Assembly (NCBI GenBank): GCA_003001975.1
Contig: PVUG01000001.1
Coordinates: 1 to 64,000 of the forward strand
From: Martelella mediterranea
GTDB lineage: Bacteria; Pseudomonadota; Alphaproteobacteria; Rhizobiales; Rhizobiaceae
Direction of reading: 5' to 3'
DNA length: 64,000 bases
Positions 37,711 to 46,678 of the stretch are shown piece by piece. The position numbers were made by a program, and so were the translations under genes. The notes under the pieces were generated by a model. It saw only the letters and a list, made by a program, of their open reading frames with translations. It made no database searches and was not told the DNA's origin. Each line of letters begins with the position of its first letter. Within the stretch, counting starts at the first letter, position 1.

Positions 37711-38334
37711 TCAGGTGGTCGCATAAAGCGTCCAGAATCTTTCCACAGCCCGTTCGGCACGTCGCTGGAACAGGCCGCGATCGGCGGCCTCCCCGAGCAG
37801 CAGGCGAACATGACTGTCACCGACGATGAGCCCGTACAACACCCGGTAGGCCTCGTCGCCATTATCGAACACCAGAAGCCCCGAGCGCCGTCCGTCTTCC
37901 AGAAGCGCCCTCGCCCGCTGGTCGATCTGGCCCCGGCCACGCTCCAGAAGCATGCGGCCGAGCTTCTGCCCGTCCTTGGTGACACGCCCGATCGCAAGCC
38001 GGTTGAGCGCCAGCGACACGTCGCCGGCCAGCACCTCGAGAAGATCGTGGCCAAAAGCGCTGAGATGATGTTTCAGTTCATCGGCATCCAGCCTGTGTCC
38101 CGCACTTTCGAATGTGCGCACCTTGCTTGCCTGATAGGCGATCATGGCGGAAAGCAGGCCGTCACGGTCGCCGAACCATTTGTAGAGGCTTTCCTTCGAA
38201 CAGCTTGCCGCGCGCGCAATGCCGGCCGTCGTGACGGACTTCTCGCCACCTTCAACCAGCAGCCGAAGCGCCTGTTCGAGAACCGCCTGCTGGCGGGGTG
38301 TAAAGTGAAGTTCGACCTCGACGTCTTCGATCAA
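37711..38334 (-). CDS. TetR-family transcriptional regulator
   Basis: The 207-residue protein has an N-terminal helix-turn-helix (about 28-58, VTTAGIARAASCSKESLYKWFGDR) and a helical ligand-binding part with the C-terminal domain common among AcrR/AefR-like regulators. It starts just 20 bases from a 21-base near-palindrome, so autoregulation is likely. Its targets are unknown; downstream ilvC is separated by about 55 bases and could be cotranscribed, which would be unusual. Confidence 0.9.
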   Translation of the reverse strand: MIEDVEVELHFTPRQQAVLEQALRLLVEGGEKSVTTAGIARAASCSKESLYKWFGDRDGLLSAMIAYQASKVRTFESAGHRLDADELKHHLSAFGHDLLEVLAGDVSLALNRLAIGRVTKDGQKLGRMLLERGRGQIDQRARALLEDGRRSGLLVFDNGDEAYRVLYGLIVGDSHVRLLLGEAADRGLFQRRAERAVERFWTLYATT

Positions 38335-38353
38335 GATGCAGCTCTCGCGTTCT

Positions 38354-38374
38354 GGTACTGTACGGTACGGTACC
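38354..38374. promoter_or_regulatory. Near-perfect 21-bp palindrome, candidate TetR operator
   Basis: The sequence GGTAC-T-GTAC-G-GTAC-G-GTACC is symmetric about its centre: all GTAC blocks match their complements and only positions 6 and 16 (and the central base) break symmetry. Four GTAC units in 21 bases suit two TetR dimers or one wide site. It lies 20 bases upstream of the TetR start. Confidence 0.7.
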
Positions 38375-38633
38375 TTTTGCAGCAGTTTCCCGCCCCCGTC
38401 AAGCGTCTTGCAGCGGCGGACACAAATTTCCCGCCCACCGGCGCTCCATTGTTGACGACCGTCAGGACAGCACCGTCGCGCGATTGTGAACGGCCTGAAA
38501 CCGGCGGTCGTCCAGACGACCCGGAATTGCCCGATTTGTTCAATAGAAATGCAGATGAAACGCCTTAGTTGAGAGCGTAACGGCGCTGCAGCAGAAAATC
38601 TGCCAATATGATGTAATTTTTTTAATCAATCGA

Positions 38634-38662
38634 TTGACTATCGGAAATCAAATCGCTAATTT
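38634..38662 (+). promoter_or_regulatory. Sigma-70-type promoter of the first sRNA candidate
   Basis: TTGACT (38634-38639) and TAATTT (38657-38662) are separated by exactly 17 bases in an AT-rich stretch with no protein gene downstream until the opposite-strand HxlR gene. Transcription is expected to start near 38669. Confidence 0.6.
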
Positions 38663-38668
38663 CAACTC

Positions 38669-38813
38669 AACAACGCGGGTGATTTCTTTTTACCCGCCAG
38701 CCTTCATCGTGATGCGGCTCCTGTAAGGCACGTCTCTGCCCCATCAGATCAGCACGTTTACGATGACCTCCGGAAACACCCCGACAGAACCCTGCGTCGG
38801 GGTGTTTCTCGTT
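38669..38813 (+). ncRNA. Candidate small RNA 1 (about 145 nt)
   Basis: From a good promoter to a strong terminator this stretch has no reading frame but clear RNA structure. It contains a 5' hairpin GCGGGT/ACCCGC, a second hairpin AGCC..CATC/GATG..GGCT, a single-stranded part with GACCTCC (38765-38771), and a terminator of 12 perfect pairs (38774-38785 with 38796-38807). CCUCC can pair with a ribosome binding site. A similar unit follows at about 38945-39050. This resembles the trans-acting sRNAs of rhizobia with anti-Shine-Dalgarno loops (for example the alpha-r14 group), but membership is not established. Confidence 0.5.
38774..38807 (+). terminator. 12-bp terminator hairpin of sRNA candidate 1
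   Basis: AAACACCCCGAC and GTCGGGGTGTTT are exact complements with a 10-base loop, followed by TCTCGTTT. No protein gene ends upstream on this strand. Confidence 0.85.
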
Positions 38814-38944
38814 TATCCCTTACGATTTTCGGAAAACCTGCTTTCGCGCCCGCGCGGTGTCTGTCGGCACCGCCGCGCAATCGGATGCGCACCGGCGTGC
38901 CGCTGCTACGCGATTGCCCGATAAAAGCTTAGGGAAAAATTAAC

Positions 38945-39050
38945 ACTATCGCGGAACATGAAACCCACTGCCGCCGTTATGGCGGTATATCTTCACAAGA
39001 CCTCCAGCAGGCACCCCGGCATTTCCCCGCGCCGGGGTGTTTGTGTTTTA
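38945..39050 (+). ncRNA. Candidate small RNA 2 (about 105 nt)
   Basis: This second unit mirrors the first: a hairpin TGCCGCC/GGCGGTA (about 38968-38987), a single-stranded stretch with GACCTCC (38999-39005), and a terminator CACCCCGGC/GCCGGGGTG (39012-39020, 39031-39039) followed by TTTGTGTTTT on the plus strand. The terminator points toward the 3' end of the HxlR gene, which is on the other strand, so it cannot belong to that gene. A weak TTGCCC/AAATTA promoter lies upstream. The two units look like diverged tandem copies. Confidence 0.45.
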
Positions 39051-39455
39051 GCGGTCCTGACCTTCTTCGCTATCGAAACGCTGGCGCGCCTCGTGGACAA
39101 GGTGCCGATTATCCCGGGCCCAGACCACAACCCCATGCCAGGCTTCCAGGAATGAGTGTCCCGCTTCCGTCAGCGCATATTCAACCTGCGGCGGCTGTGT
39201 CGGGTAGACCGTGCGGGTGATGTAGCCGTCGCGCCTGAGGTCGGTCAGCGACTTGGTCAGCATGCGCTGGGAGATATCGGGCGCAAAGCGCTTCAATTCC
39301 GAAAACCGCCGCGGACCATCGCTGAGCGCCAGCAGAAGCAGCGTGCTCCATTTGCCCGACACCCGGCTCAGGACATCGCGGACCGGACATGATTCAATAT
39401 CGCGCGCACCCAGCAATGTTTCCATCCTGTCTTGAAAGAGCTTGTCCATGGTCAT
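39048..39455 (-). CDS. HxlR-family transcriptional regulator (QorR/YtfH-like)
   Basis: The 135-residue winged-helix protein has the HxlR core: [51 protein letters not shown] read as wing helices, and [13 protein letters not shown]. The single cysteine (about residue 23) is at the redox-sensing position of this family. It is divergent from a QorB-like reductase, as E. coli YtfH is from YtfG (QorB). GGGGAAGGC precedes ATG 39455; a longer frame to 39545 would run over its own operator. Confidence 0.92.
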   Translation of the reverse strand: MTMDKLFQDRMETLLGARDIESCPVRDVLSRVSGKWSTLLLLALSDGPRRFSELKRFAPDISQRMLTKSLTDLRRDGYITRTVYPTQPPQVEYALTEAGHSFLEAWHGVVVWARDNRHLVHEARQRFDSEEGQDR

Positions 39456-39464
39456 GCCTTCCCC

Positions 39465-39482
39465 GGTTACACGCGTGTAACC
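39465..39482. promoter_or_regulatory. Perfect 18-bp palindrome, candidate HxlR operator
   Basis: GGTTACACGCGTGTAACC is fully symmetric and lies 10 bases upstream of the HxlR start and 99 bases upstream of the divergent reductase start, a position suited to repressing both genes. Confidence 0.75.
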
Positions 39483-39580
39483 GCGCCACAAAAGAGTGCC
39501 TTCTTTACAATCGCTCCGGTATCCATACATGAAGGGAAGTCTCATTTCGAGACCATATCTCGGACGGGAAAGGATAGATC

Positions 39581-40462
39581 ATGACAGACACGACAGTTCT
39601 GGTTACAGGCGCCTCCGGCAAGCTTGGCCGCAAGACACTCGATTTTCTTCTTGCTTCCGGCAAGCCGGCAGAGCGGATTATCGCGACCACGCGCACCGTT
39701 GAAAAACTTGCCGACTATGCAGCAAAGGGCGTGACGGTCCGCAAGGCGGATTTCAACGCCCCCGACACGCTTGCCGCGGCCTTTGCCGGCGCCGACCGCA
39801 TAGCTATCATCTCGACGGATGCGATTGATCCCGGTTCCGACCGCACGGAGCAACACGGCAACGCGGTCGCAGCCGCCGCGCGCGCAGGCGCGCGCCACCT
39901 CGTCTATACATCCCTGCCCGACCCCGAAAACTCGAAGATCAGCTTTGCCCCCGATCACCTGGGATCGGAGAAGGCCGTCATCGCCAGCGGCATTGCCTAT
40001 ACCATTCTGCGCAACAGCTGGTATCAGGAAAACCTGTTGATGAGCCTGCCGGACGCCTTTGCAAAAGGCGTATGGTCAAGTGCCGCCGGCACCGGAAAAC
40101 AGGCCTTCATCGGGCATGACGACTGCGCCCGTGCGGTGGCTGCGGCACTGCTTTCCGACAGTGACGAAAGCAGGATCCTGACGCTGACGGACGGCGAAAG
40201 CCGCACCGTGGACGAGATCGCAGAGCTTGCGAGCGAAGTGACCGGCAAACCGCTCAAGGTCGAACACATCGAGATCGAAACCCTGCGCACCGGCCTCGGT
40301 TCCGCAGGCCTGCCCTCCTTCGTGGTCGACCTCATGGTCAGCACCGACGCGAATGTCCGCGCCGGCGGCTTCGACATCGTCAATGACGATTTCGAGCAGT
40401 TGACCGGCCGCAAGCCCCGTTCGCTGCGGGCTTTCTTCGAGGAAAACAAGGCCGCATTCTAG
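39581..40462 (+). CDS. NmrA-like NAD(P)H:quinone oxidoreductase (QorB-like)
   Basis: The 293-residue atypical short-chain dehydrogenase has the glycine motif VTGASGKLGRKTLDFLL (residues 8-24) and TRTVEKLADYAAKGV, typical of NAD(P)H-binding NmrA/QorB proteins. The sequence HLVYTSLPDPENS and the ILRNSWYQENLL segment match QorB (YtfG). It probably reduces quinones or related electrophiles and is controlled by the divergent HxlR repressor. Confidence 0.9.
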   Translation: MTDTTVLVTGASGKLGRKTLDFLLASGKPAERIIATTRTVEKLADYAAKGVTVRKADFNAPDTLAAAFAGADRIAIISTDAIDPGSDRTEQHGNAVAAAARAGARHLVYTSLPDPENSKISFAPDHLGSEKAVIASGIAYTILRNSWYQENLLMSLPDAFAKGVWSSAAGTGKQAFIGHDDCARAVAAALLSDSDESRILTLTDGESRTVDEIAELASEVTGKPLKVEHIEIETLRTGLGSAGLPSFVVDLMVSTDANVRAGGFDIVNDDFEQLTGRKPRSLRAFFEENKAAF

Positions 40463-40518
40463 GCGGCGTACTTACAGGGCCTGTTGCTGATCGCACCGGT
40501 TCCGGCCAGAGGGCCGGA

Positions 40519-41271
40519 TCAGATGTGCTCGCCGCAGGCCCTGCGGAACCGGCGAACGCTTTCGGCCATGCCGTATTCCAGCGCATCGGCCGTCAGCCCG
40601 TGGCCGATGGAAACTTCACAAAGATCGGGAATATGGCGGGTCAGAAGCGGCAGATTGCCAACCGTCAGGTCGTGCCCGGCATTGACACCAAGCCCCAGCT
40701 GCGATGCGATCGCGGCCGTCTCGCCAAGCTGGGCGGCCATTGCCTTCTGCTGGTCCGGCGCATCATAGGCACCGCCATAGGGACCGGTGTAGAGCTCGAT
40801 CCGGTCGGCCCCGACGGACTGCGCAGCCACGAGTTGCTCCCGGCTTGCATCGCCATCCGCAAACAGCGAAATGCGGACATTCTTCTTTTTCAGGCGTGAA
40901 ATCGTGCGCTTCAAAAGGTCGAGATTTCCGATAAAATCCCAGCCGTGATCGGAGGTCGACTGGGCCGGATCGTCAGGCACCAGGGTTACCTGCTCCGGCT
41001 CGCTTTCGAGACACAGACCGATGAAGTGATCACTCGGATATCCTTCGATATTGAATTCGGCGTCCGGAAATTCGTCGTCGATCAGCGCGCGGATGACCGG
41101 CAGATCGGAAAACCGGATATGGCGCTGGTCCGGCCGCGGATGAACCGTCAGGCCATAGGCGCCGGCCTCCAGCGCAATCCGGCCAAGACGGCGCACGCTC
41201 GGCCATGGCAGGTCGCGCCGGTTGCGAAGCTGCGCGATTGCATTCAGATTAACGGAAAGTCTCGCGACCAT
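40519..41271 (-). CDS. pdxJ: Pyridoxine 5'-phosphate synthase
   Basis: The 250-residue TIM barrel carries the PdxJ signatures [13 protein letters not shown] (N-terminal phosphate and substrate site), [13 protein letters not shown] with the catalytic histidine, FNIEGYP with the catalytic glutamate, and [12 protein letters not shown] at the phosphate site. It forms pyridoxine 5'-phosphate from deoxyxylulose 5-phosphate and 1-amino-acetone 3-phosphate. It stands alone here, not with acpS/recO as in some genomes. Confidence 0.96.
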   Translation of the reverse strand: MVARLSVNLNAIAQLRNRRDLPWPSVRRLGRIALEAGAYGLTVHPRPDQRHIRFSDLPVIRALIDDEFPDAEFNIEGYPSDHFIGLCLESEPEQVTLVPDDPAQSTSDHGWDFIGNLDLLKRTISRLKKKNVRISLFADGDASREQLVAAQSVGADRIELYTGPYGGAYDAPDQQKAMAAQLGETAAIASQLGLGVNAGHDLTVGNLPLLTRHIPDLCEVSIGHGLTADALEYGMAESVRRFRRACGEHI

Positions 41272-41621
41272 TTTTCCCTCCGCAGGTCAGAGGTGCCGCG
41301 GATACATAATCGGCGTCCTCAACGAAATAGCATATTTCGAAACACTCGCTCATGCAATTTGCACATCGGCGAACATCCCGAACCGAAAATCGATCCAACA
41401 TTGAGCGTTTTAAACAGACATTTCAATAAGATAAATGTAAAAAACTGTGAACAAACTTGAAGCGCTCAATCACCCGCAGAGCGGCACGCCCCGCCGCTCG
41501 ACCTGCCCCGCCACAAGCCGCGACGTGAAGGGATCGAGCTGTCTCATGCGCGCGCTGAGAAGTTCAGAAACAGCTAAAGCACGAATTAGCGCTGACAATG
41601 CAAGATGATACGCGGACGACT
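41272..41621. other. Intergenic region upstream of pdxJ
   Basis: No gene is supported. A short inverted repeat CGAAAT/ATTTCG (41323-41328 and 41334-41339) lies about 55 bases upstream of pdxJ, and an AT-rich block follows at about 41400-41450. Either could hold its promoter or an operator. Confidence 0.35.
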
Positions 41622-42581
41622 TCACGGGTTTTCAGTGTCGTCACCCGAATAGGTCACCGGCTCTTTCTGCAGGCCGGGCGCCGGCGTTTCCGTGTTCATG
41701 GTCATGATGCTGGCGGCGAGACCGATCTTTCTGAACTCGGTCGGGCTGACCCGGAAATAGCGCCGGAACACTTTCGCAAAGTAATTCGGATCGGCAAAAC
41801 CGGCCATGCCCGAGACCTCCTTGATCGTGTGGTCGCCGCTCGCCAGAAGCCGGGTCGCCTGCCTGAGACGGCGCAGCAGCACATATTCGGCCGGCGGCAT
41901 GCCTTCCGACTGCGCGAACAGCCGCGAGAAGTGCGCGCGGCTGAAGCCCGAGACTTCCGCCAGCCGGTCGACCGGCAGCGGCATGTCCAGATTGGCGTCG
42001 ATATAATGGGTAACGCGCTGCATTGCCCGGCTTTCCACCGGCGGCATCGCATGCGCACCGAAAACATCGTCATAAAGCAGCATCGTCGCTTCATAGGCAA
42101 CGGCAGAGGCGCGCGCGGGTGTGTCGGTTTCCGACGAGAGCAAACGGCCGAGGCAGTTGGCAAGCTCATCGACGGTCTTGTCTTTCAGCTCCAGCACCGG
42201 CCCGGACGTCGCCAGCACCGCCCTTTGGATGCGCATGGCTTCCTCGCCATTCAGGGAAATCCAGAAGAACTCCCAATAGCCGCCCTCCTCCAGCCAGTAG
42301 CGGTGGTTGTGCGGGATGAGCGTGAGCATGGTTTCACCCGGCCGGATACGATAGGTCTGGTTTTCAAAACGCAGGTTTCCTGCGCCGGCAATCGTGTACT
42401 GGATCACCGAAAACGGGCTCTGCCCGCGCCGCCTGCCATCCCACTGATAATCCGGCCGCGTTCTGACTTCATACCCGGCACTCACCGGCATGGCATGCAG
42501 GTCCTGGTGGCCGCGTGGTAGCGAAATCAGTCGCCCGATTGGCGCTTTTTTACGCAATTCCTGCAGCACAAAATTACCCAT
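41622..42581 (-). CDS. AraC-family regulator, likely AgpT-type activator of the alpha-galactoside operon
   Basis: The 319-residue protein has an N-terminal cupin sensor (about 45-110, YTIAGAGNLRFENQTYRIRPGE) and a C-terminal pair of AraC helix-turn-helix motifs (about 205-300, VDRLAEVSGFSRAHFSRLF and IKEVSGMAGFADPNYFAKVFRR). It is divergent from the GH4/transport operon. In S. meliloti an AraC-like activator, AgpT, stands in this position and is needed for induction by alpha-galactosides, so the same role is inferred. Confidence 0.9.
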   Translation of the reverse strand: MGNFVLQELRKKAPIGRLISLPRGHQDLHAMPVSAGYEVRTRPDYQWDGRRRGQSPFSVIQYTIAGAGNLRFENQTYRIRPGETMLTLIPHNHRYWLEEGGYWEFFWISLNGEEAMRIQRAVLATSGPVLELKDKTVDELANCLGRLLSSETDTPARASAVAYEATMLLYDDVFGAHAMPPVESRAMQRVTHYIDANLDMPLPVDRLAEVSGFSRAHFSRLFAQSEGMPPAEYVLLRRLRQATRLLASGDHTIKEVSGMAGFADPNYFAKVFRRYFRVSPTEFRKIGLAASIMTMNTETPAPGLQKEPVTYSGDDTENP

Positions 42582-42775
42582 GAAAGCACAATCCCTCTCT
42601 GTGATGTCCCCATGACTGCTGCATAATGGATATCGGGAGTTTGAAACACAAGCGCTACAGGCAGAACATATCCATCGGGACCGACCTTGACCTGTCGGGC
42701 CCCAGTGGATGAATTGATCGCGTCTGCAGCATTGGATTTTACCCTTTTGTTGGTTCTTGTTTCAGGGAGGCGGCT

Positions 42776-44248
42776 ATGAGCGCTTTCAAAATAGCCATTA
42801 TCGGCGCAGGCAGCGTCGGTTTCACCAAGACACTTTTCAAGGATATCCTGTGCGTTCCGGAGTTCGCGGATATCGAAGTGGCGCTGACGGATGTCAGTGA
42901 AAAAAATCTGACGATGGTCAAAACCATCCTCGACAAGATCGTGGAGGCAAACGGACTGCCGACCACCGTCACCGCAACCACCGACCGCCGCAAGGCAATC
43001 GAGGGTGCGCGTTACGTGATTTCCTGCGTGCGCGTCGGTGGGCTCGAAGCCTATGCGGACGATATTCGCATTCCGCTGAAATACGGTGTCGACCAGTGCG
43101 TCGGCGATACGATCTGCGCCGGCGGCATTCTATACGGCCAGCGCAACATCCCGGTGATTCTGGATTTCTGCAAGGATATCCGCGAGCTTGCCGAGCCCGG
43201 CGCCCGGTTCCTCAATTATGCCAACCCGATGGCGATGAACACCTGGGCGGCGAATGAATACGGCAAGGTCGATACGATCGGTCTTTGCCACGGCGTCCAG
43301 CACGGCGCCGAGCAGATTACCGAGGTTCTCGGCGCTAAACCGGGCGAACTCGATTATGTCTGCTCGGGCATCAACCATCAGACCTGGTTCACCGATCTGC
43401 GCGTCAACGGCCGCAAAATCGAAAAGGATGAACTGATTGCCGCTTTCGAGGCGCATCCGGTCTTCTCGAAGCAGGAAAAGGTCCGCATCGATGTGCTGAA
43501 GCGCTTCGGCGTCTATTCGACCGAGAGCAACGGCCACCTTTCCGAATACCTGCCCTGGTACCGCAAGCGCCCGGAAGAAATCACCCGCTGGATCGACATG
43601 TCGGAATGGATCCACGGCGAAACCGGCGGCTATCTGCGCCACACCGCGGAAAACCGCAACTGGTTTGAGACCGAGTATGACGGGTTTCTCAAGGACGCGG
43701 CCAAGCCCATTGACCCGGCAAAACGCTCCAGCGAACACGCAAGCTACATTCTCGAGGGACTGGAGACAGGCCGGGTCTATCGCGGCCACTTCAACCGCAA
43801 GAATAACGGCGTGATCACCAATCTGCCGGATGACTGCATCATCGAATCGCCCGGCTTTGTCGACCGTTTCGGCCTCAACATGGTCGCCGGCATCACGCTG
43901 CCGGAAGCCTGCGCGGCAACCTGCATGGCATCCGTCAATGTTCAGCGCATGTCGGTTCATGCGGCCGTGACAGGCGATATCGAACTTCTGAAGCTCGCCG
44001 TCCTGCACGATCCGCTGGTCGGCGCCGTCTGCACGCCGGAGGAAGTCTGGCAGATGGTCGATGAGATGGTCGTTGCCCAGGCCGCATGGCTGCCGCAATA
44101 TGCCCATGCCATCGAAGGCGCGAAGGAACGGCTCGCCAAGGCAACCGTCAGGACGCGCGAATGGGACGGCGCTGCCCGCCGGCACATCCGCTCGGTTGAC
44201 GAAATGCGTGCGGAAAAGGAAGCCGAGCGCGCGGCGGCCAACGCCTGA
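42776..44248 (+). CDS. agaL1: GH4 alpha-galactosidase-type glycosidase
   Basis: The 490-residue NAD+- and metal-dependent GH4 enzyme has the dinucleotide loop IIGAGSVGF (residues 8-16), NYANPMAMNTWA, and the metal ligands Cys171 (in GLCHGVQ) and His201 (in INHQTW). GH4 enzymes cleave glycosides by an oxidation-elimination path. It is the first gene of an operon with the layout of S. meliloti agaL1-agpA-agpB-agpC-agpD-agaL2, which supports an alpha-galactosidase role. AGGGAGGCGGCT precedes the ATG. Confidence 0.88.
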   Translation: MSAFKIAIIGAGSVGFTKTLFKDILCVPEFADIEVALTDVSEKNLTMVKTILDKIVEANGLPTTVTATTDRRKAIEGARYVISCVRVGGLEAYADDIRIPLKYGVDQCVGDTICAGGILYGQRNIPVILDFCKDIRELAEPGARFLNYANPMAMNTWAANEYGKVDTIGLCHGVQHGAEQITEVLGAKPGELDYVCSGINHQTWFTDLRVNGRKIEKDELIAAFEAHPVFSKQEKVRIDVLKRFGVYSTESNGHLSEYLPWYRKRPEEITRWIDMSEWIHGETGGYLRHTAENRNWFETEYDGFLKDAAKPIDPAKRSSEHASYILEGLETGRVYRGHFNRKNNGVITNLPDDCIIESPGFVDRFGLNMVAGITLPEACAATCMASVNVQRMSVHAAVTGDIELLKLAVLHDPLVGAVCTPEEVWQMVDEMVVAQAAWLPQYAHAIEGAKERLAKATVRTREWDGAARRHIRSVDEMRAEKEAERAAANA

Positions 44249-44391
44249 CTTTGTTCATCTCGACCGGTTCGGCGGCGCGCCGGGCCGGTCTTTCCTGTTC
44301 CGGCGGCCTGTGGGTAGGAGCCTTGCTGGCGGATCAACCGGCGAAAGGTCGAGCACCTTCGCCTTCAGTGTCAACGAGGGAGGACGACACG

Positions 44392-46488
44392 ATGACATCT
44401 CACCTTGCTGCCCGGCATCTGACCAGCTTTCTGGCTGCCGGGATTTCAACGCTCGCACTTGTCTCCGGCGCAATGGCCTCGGAAATGACAATCGTGCCGC
44501 AGCAGCCGGATTTCCCGGCGCAATCGAAGATCACCTATGTACCGCGCGACGCAATCGAGGAATTCAGGTCGCTGCCGTCATATTCAGAGCCGGAATGGGT
44601 GACCGAAAAGTTCGTCGATGCCGGTACATTGCCGCCGGTGGAAGAACGCCTTCCCGCCGAGCCGCTCGTCTTCAAGACCGGTAATATGCCCGATGGCATC
44701 GGCGTTTACGGCGGAACCCTGCGCCATGTGATCGGCGGCCGGCCCGAGGGCTGGAACTATCAGGCCGGCCAGAGCACCGGCTGGGGCGGCATCGATATCG
44801 GCATGTTCGAATGCCTGACGCGCACGGCACCGCTCTATCAGGTCGAAGCCAGCGACATGGAACCGCTGCCGAACCTTGCCAAGAGCTGGGACTGGTCGGA
44901 AGACGGCCACACGCTGACCATGCACCTGATCGAGGGCGCTAAATGGTCCGACGGCGAGCCTTTTACCTCTGAAGACGTGATCTTCATGTGGGAAGACAAT
45001 ATCGTCGACCCGAATGTAACGCCGCTCAATGGCGCCTCGCGCGAGACTTTCGGCTCTGACACAACGTTGAAAGCCCTTGACGACTACACCGTCGAATGGA
45101 CCTTCGCGGAGGCTTTCCCGCGCCAGTATCTGTTCAACATGGCCTATGGCAATTTCTGCCCCGGTCCGGCGCATATCATGAAAACCAAGCACCCCCGTTA
45201 TGCCGATACGACCTATGACGAGTATCGCAACGGCTTTCCGCCGGAAATGCTGAACTGGCCGGTCATGGGTGCGTGGGCGCCGGTGGAATACCGCCCGGAC
45301 GATATCGTGGTGCTGCGCCGCAACCCCTATTACTGGAAGGTCGATGAGGAAGGCCATCAGCTGCCCTATATCGATGAGCTGCAATACAAGCTCTCGACCT
45401 GGGCCGACCGCGACATTCAGACGATTGCCGGTTCCGCCGACCTTTCCAACCTCGAACAGCCGGAAAACTTTGTCGTTGCGCTGCGCCGCGCCGCTGAAGA
45501 GGAGGCCCCCGCACGCCTTGCCTTCGGCCCGCGCCTGATCGGCTACAACATGCGTCTGAACCTTTCCGGCAATGGCTGGGGCGACCCGGATGAACGGGCG
45601 CAGGCGGTGCGCGAACTCAACCGCAATTCCGAATTCCGCAAGGCCGTGACCATGGCGATCGACCGGCAGGCGCTCGGCGATTCTCTGGTGCGCGGCCCCT
45701 TCACCGCGATTTATCCCGGCGGCCTTAATTCCGGCACCAGCTTTTATGATCGGGATTCGACCTATTATTACCCTTATGATCCCGAAGGCGCGCAGGAAAT
45801 CCTTGCCTCGCTCGGCCTTGAGGACACCGATGGCAACGGCTTCGTCAACTGGCCGGCCGGCACACTGAATGGCGATGACGTCAATATCGTCCTGCTTGTG
45901 AGCTCGGCCTACAATACCGACGTCAACCTTGCCGAAGGCGTGATCGGGCAGTTGCAGCAGGTCGGCCTGCGCGTGGTTCAGAACGCGATCGAGAACAACC
46001 AGTATGAATCGATGCGCTATGGCGGCGATTTCGACTGGATGATCCTGCGCAATTCCCCGGCGCTAGCATCGGTGGTTCAGGGCACGACGTCTCTGGCGCC
46101 TGTCGGACCGCGCACCAGCCACAATCACCGCGCGGGGCCGGACGGCACGCTCGACCTGCTGCCCCATGAGGAACAGCTTGTCGATATCGTCAACCAGTTC
46201 ATCGCCACCAGCGATGATGAAGAACGCACCGAACTGATGAAACAGTATCAGCAGGTGGCGACGCAAAACGTCGATACGGTCGGCCTGACGGAATTCCCCG
46301 GCGCGCTGATCGTCAACAAACGTCTCGACAATGTCGCCTCCGGTGCGCCGATCTTCATGTTCAACTGGGCTGAAGACGCGATCATTCGCGAGCGCATGTT
46401 CGTGCCGACCGACGAGCAGCAGGACTATCAGCTGTTCCCGCAAACCCTGCCCGGCAAACCGGGCGCCGACGGCCCGGTCAGCGGCTGA
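44392..46488 (+). CDS. agpA: Alpha-galactoside ABC transporter binding protein (OppA-type)
   Basis: The 698-residue protein has a signal peptide (about residues 1-29, ending SGAMAS). It is a large extracellular solute-binding family 5 protein, the oligopeptide-binding class, with YGGTLRHVIGG at the mature N-terminus, WSEDGHTLTMHL, WSDGEPFTSEDVIFMWE, and RKAVTMAIDRQALGD. In rhizobia AgpA binds alpha-galactosides although it is related to peptide-binding proteins; that assignment is transferred from synteny. GAGGGAGGA lies before ATG 44392. The upstream extension of the frame has no start signal. Confidence 0.9.
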   Translation: MTSHLAARHLTSFLAAGISTLALVSGAMASEMTIVPQQPDFPAQSKITYVPRDAIEEFRSLPSYSEPEWVTEKFVDAGTLPPVEERLPAEPLVFKTGNMPDGIGVYGGTLRHVIGGRPEGWNYQAGQSTGWGGIDIGMFECLTRTAPLYQVEASDMEPLPNLAKSWDWSEDGHTLTMHLIEGAKWSDGEPFTSEDVIFMWEDNIVDPNVTPLNGASRETFGSDTTLKALDDYTVEWTFAEAFPRQYLFNMAYGNFCPGPAHIMKTKHPRYADTTYDEYRNGFPPEMLNWPVMGAWAPVEYRPDDIVVLRRNPYYWKVDEEGHQLPYIDELQYKLSTWADRDIQTIAGSADLSNLEQPENFVVALRRAAEEEAPARLAFGPRLIGYNMRLNLSGNGWGDPDERAQAVRELNRNSEFRKAVTMAIDRQALGDSLVRGPFTAIYPGGLNSGTSFYDRDSTYYYPYDPEGAQEILASLGLEDTDGNGFVNWPAGTLNGDDVNIVLLVSSAYNTDVNLAEGVIGQLQQVGLRVVQNAIENNQYESMRYGGDFDWMILRNSPALASVVQGTTSLAPVGPRTSHNHRAGPDGTLDLLPHEEQLVDIVNQFIATSDDEERTELMKQYQQVATQNVDTVGLTEFPGALIVNKRLDNVASGAPIFMFNWAEDAIIRERMFVPTDEQQDYQLFPQTLPGKPGADGPVSG

Positions 46489-46489
46489 C

Positions 46490-46525
46490 GGCGTGGCGGC
46501 CTTCGTGAAAGGCCGCCGCCAACGC
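46490..46525 (+). promoter_or_regulatory. Long intra-operon hairpin after agpA
   Basis: GGCGGCCTT (46495-46503) pairs with AAGGCCGCC (46509-46517) around a 5-base loop, and flanking GGCGT/ACGCC extends the stem. It starts right after the agpA stop and has no T-run. It should protect or partly insulate the abundant binding-protein mRNA from the permease genes. Confidence 0.65.
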
Positions 46526-46678
46526 CAAGGGACCGGGAGCCGATACTCTCCCCGGCTGCCGGTCCCGATCATAGAGCGCCGCGCGCATCATGAATGCGAA
46601 ATGCAACTCTATAAAACGGAATGCGCGTATCGAAAAACCGGAACAACCGGATGATGCGCCAAAGGGATGCAGGGACCA

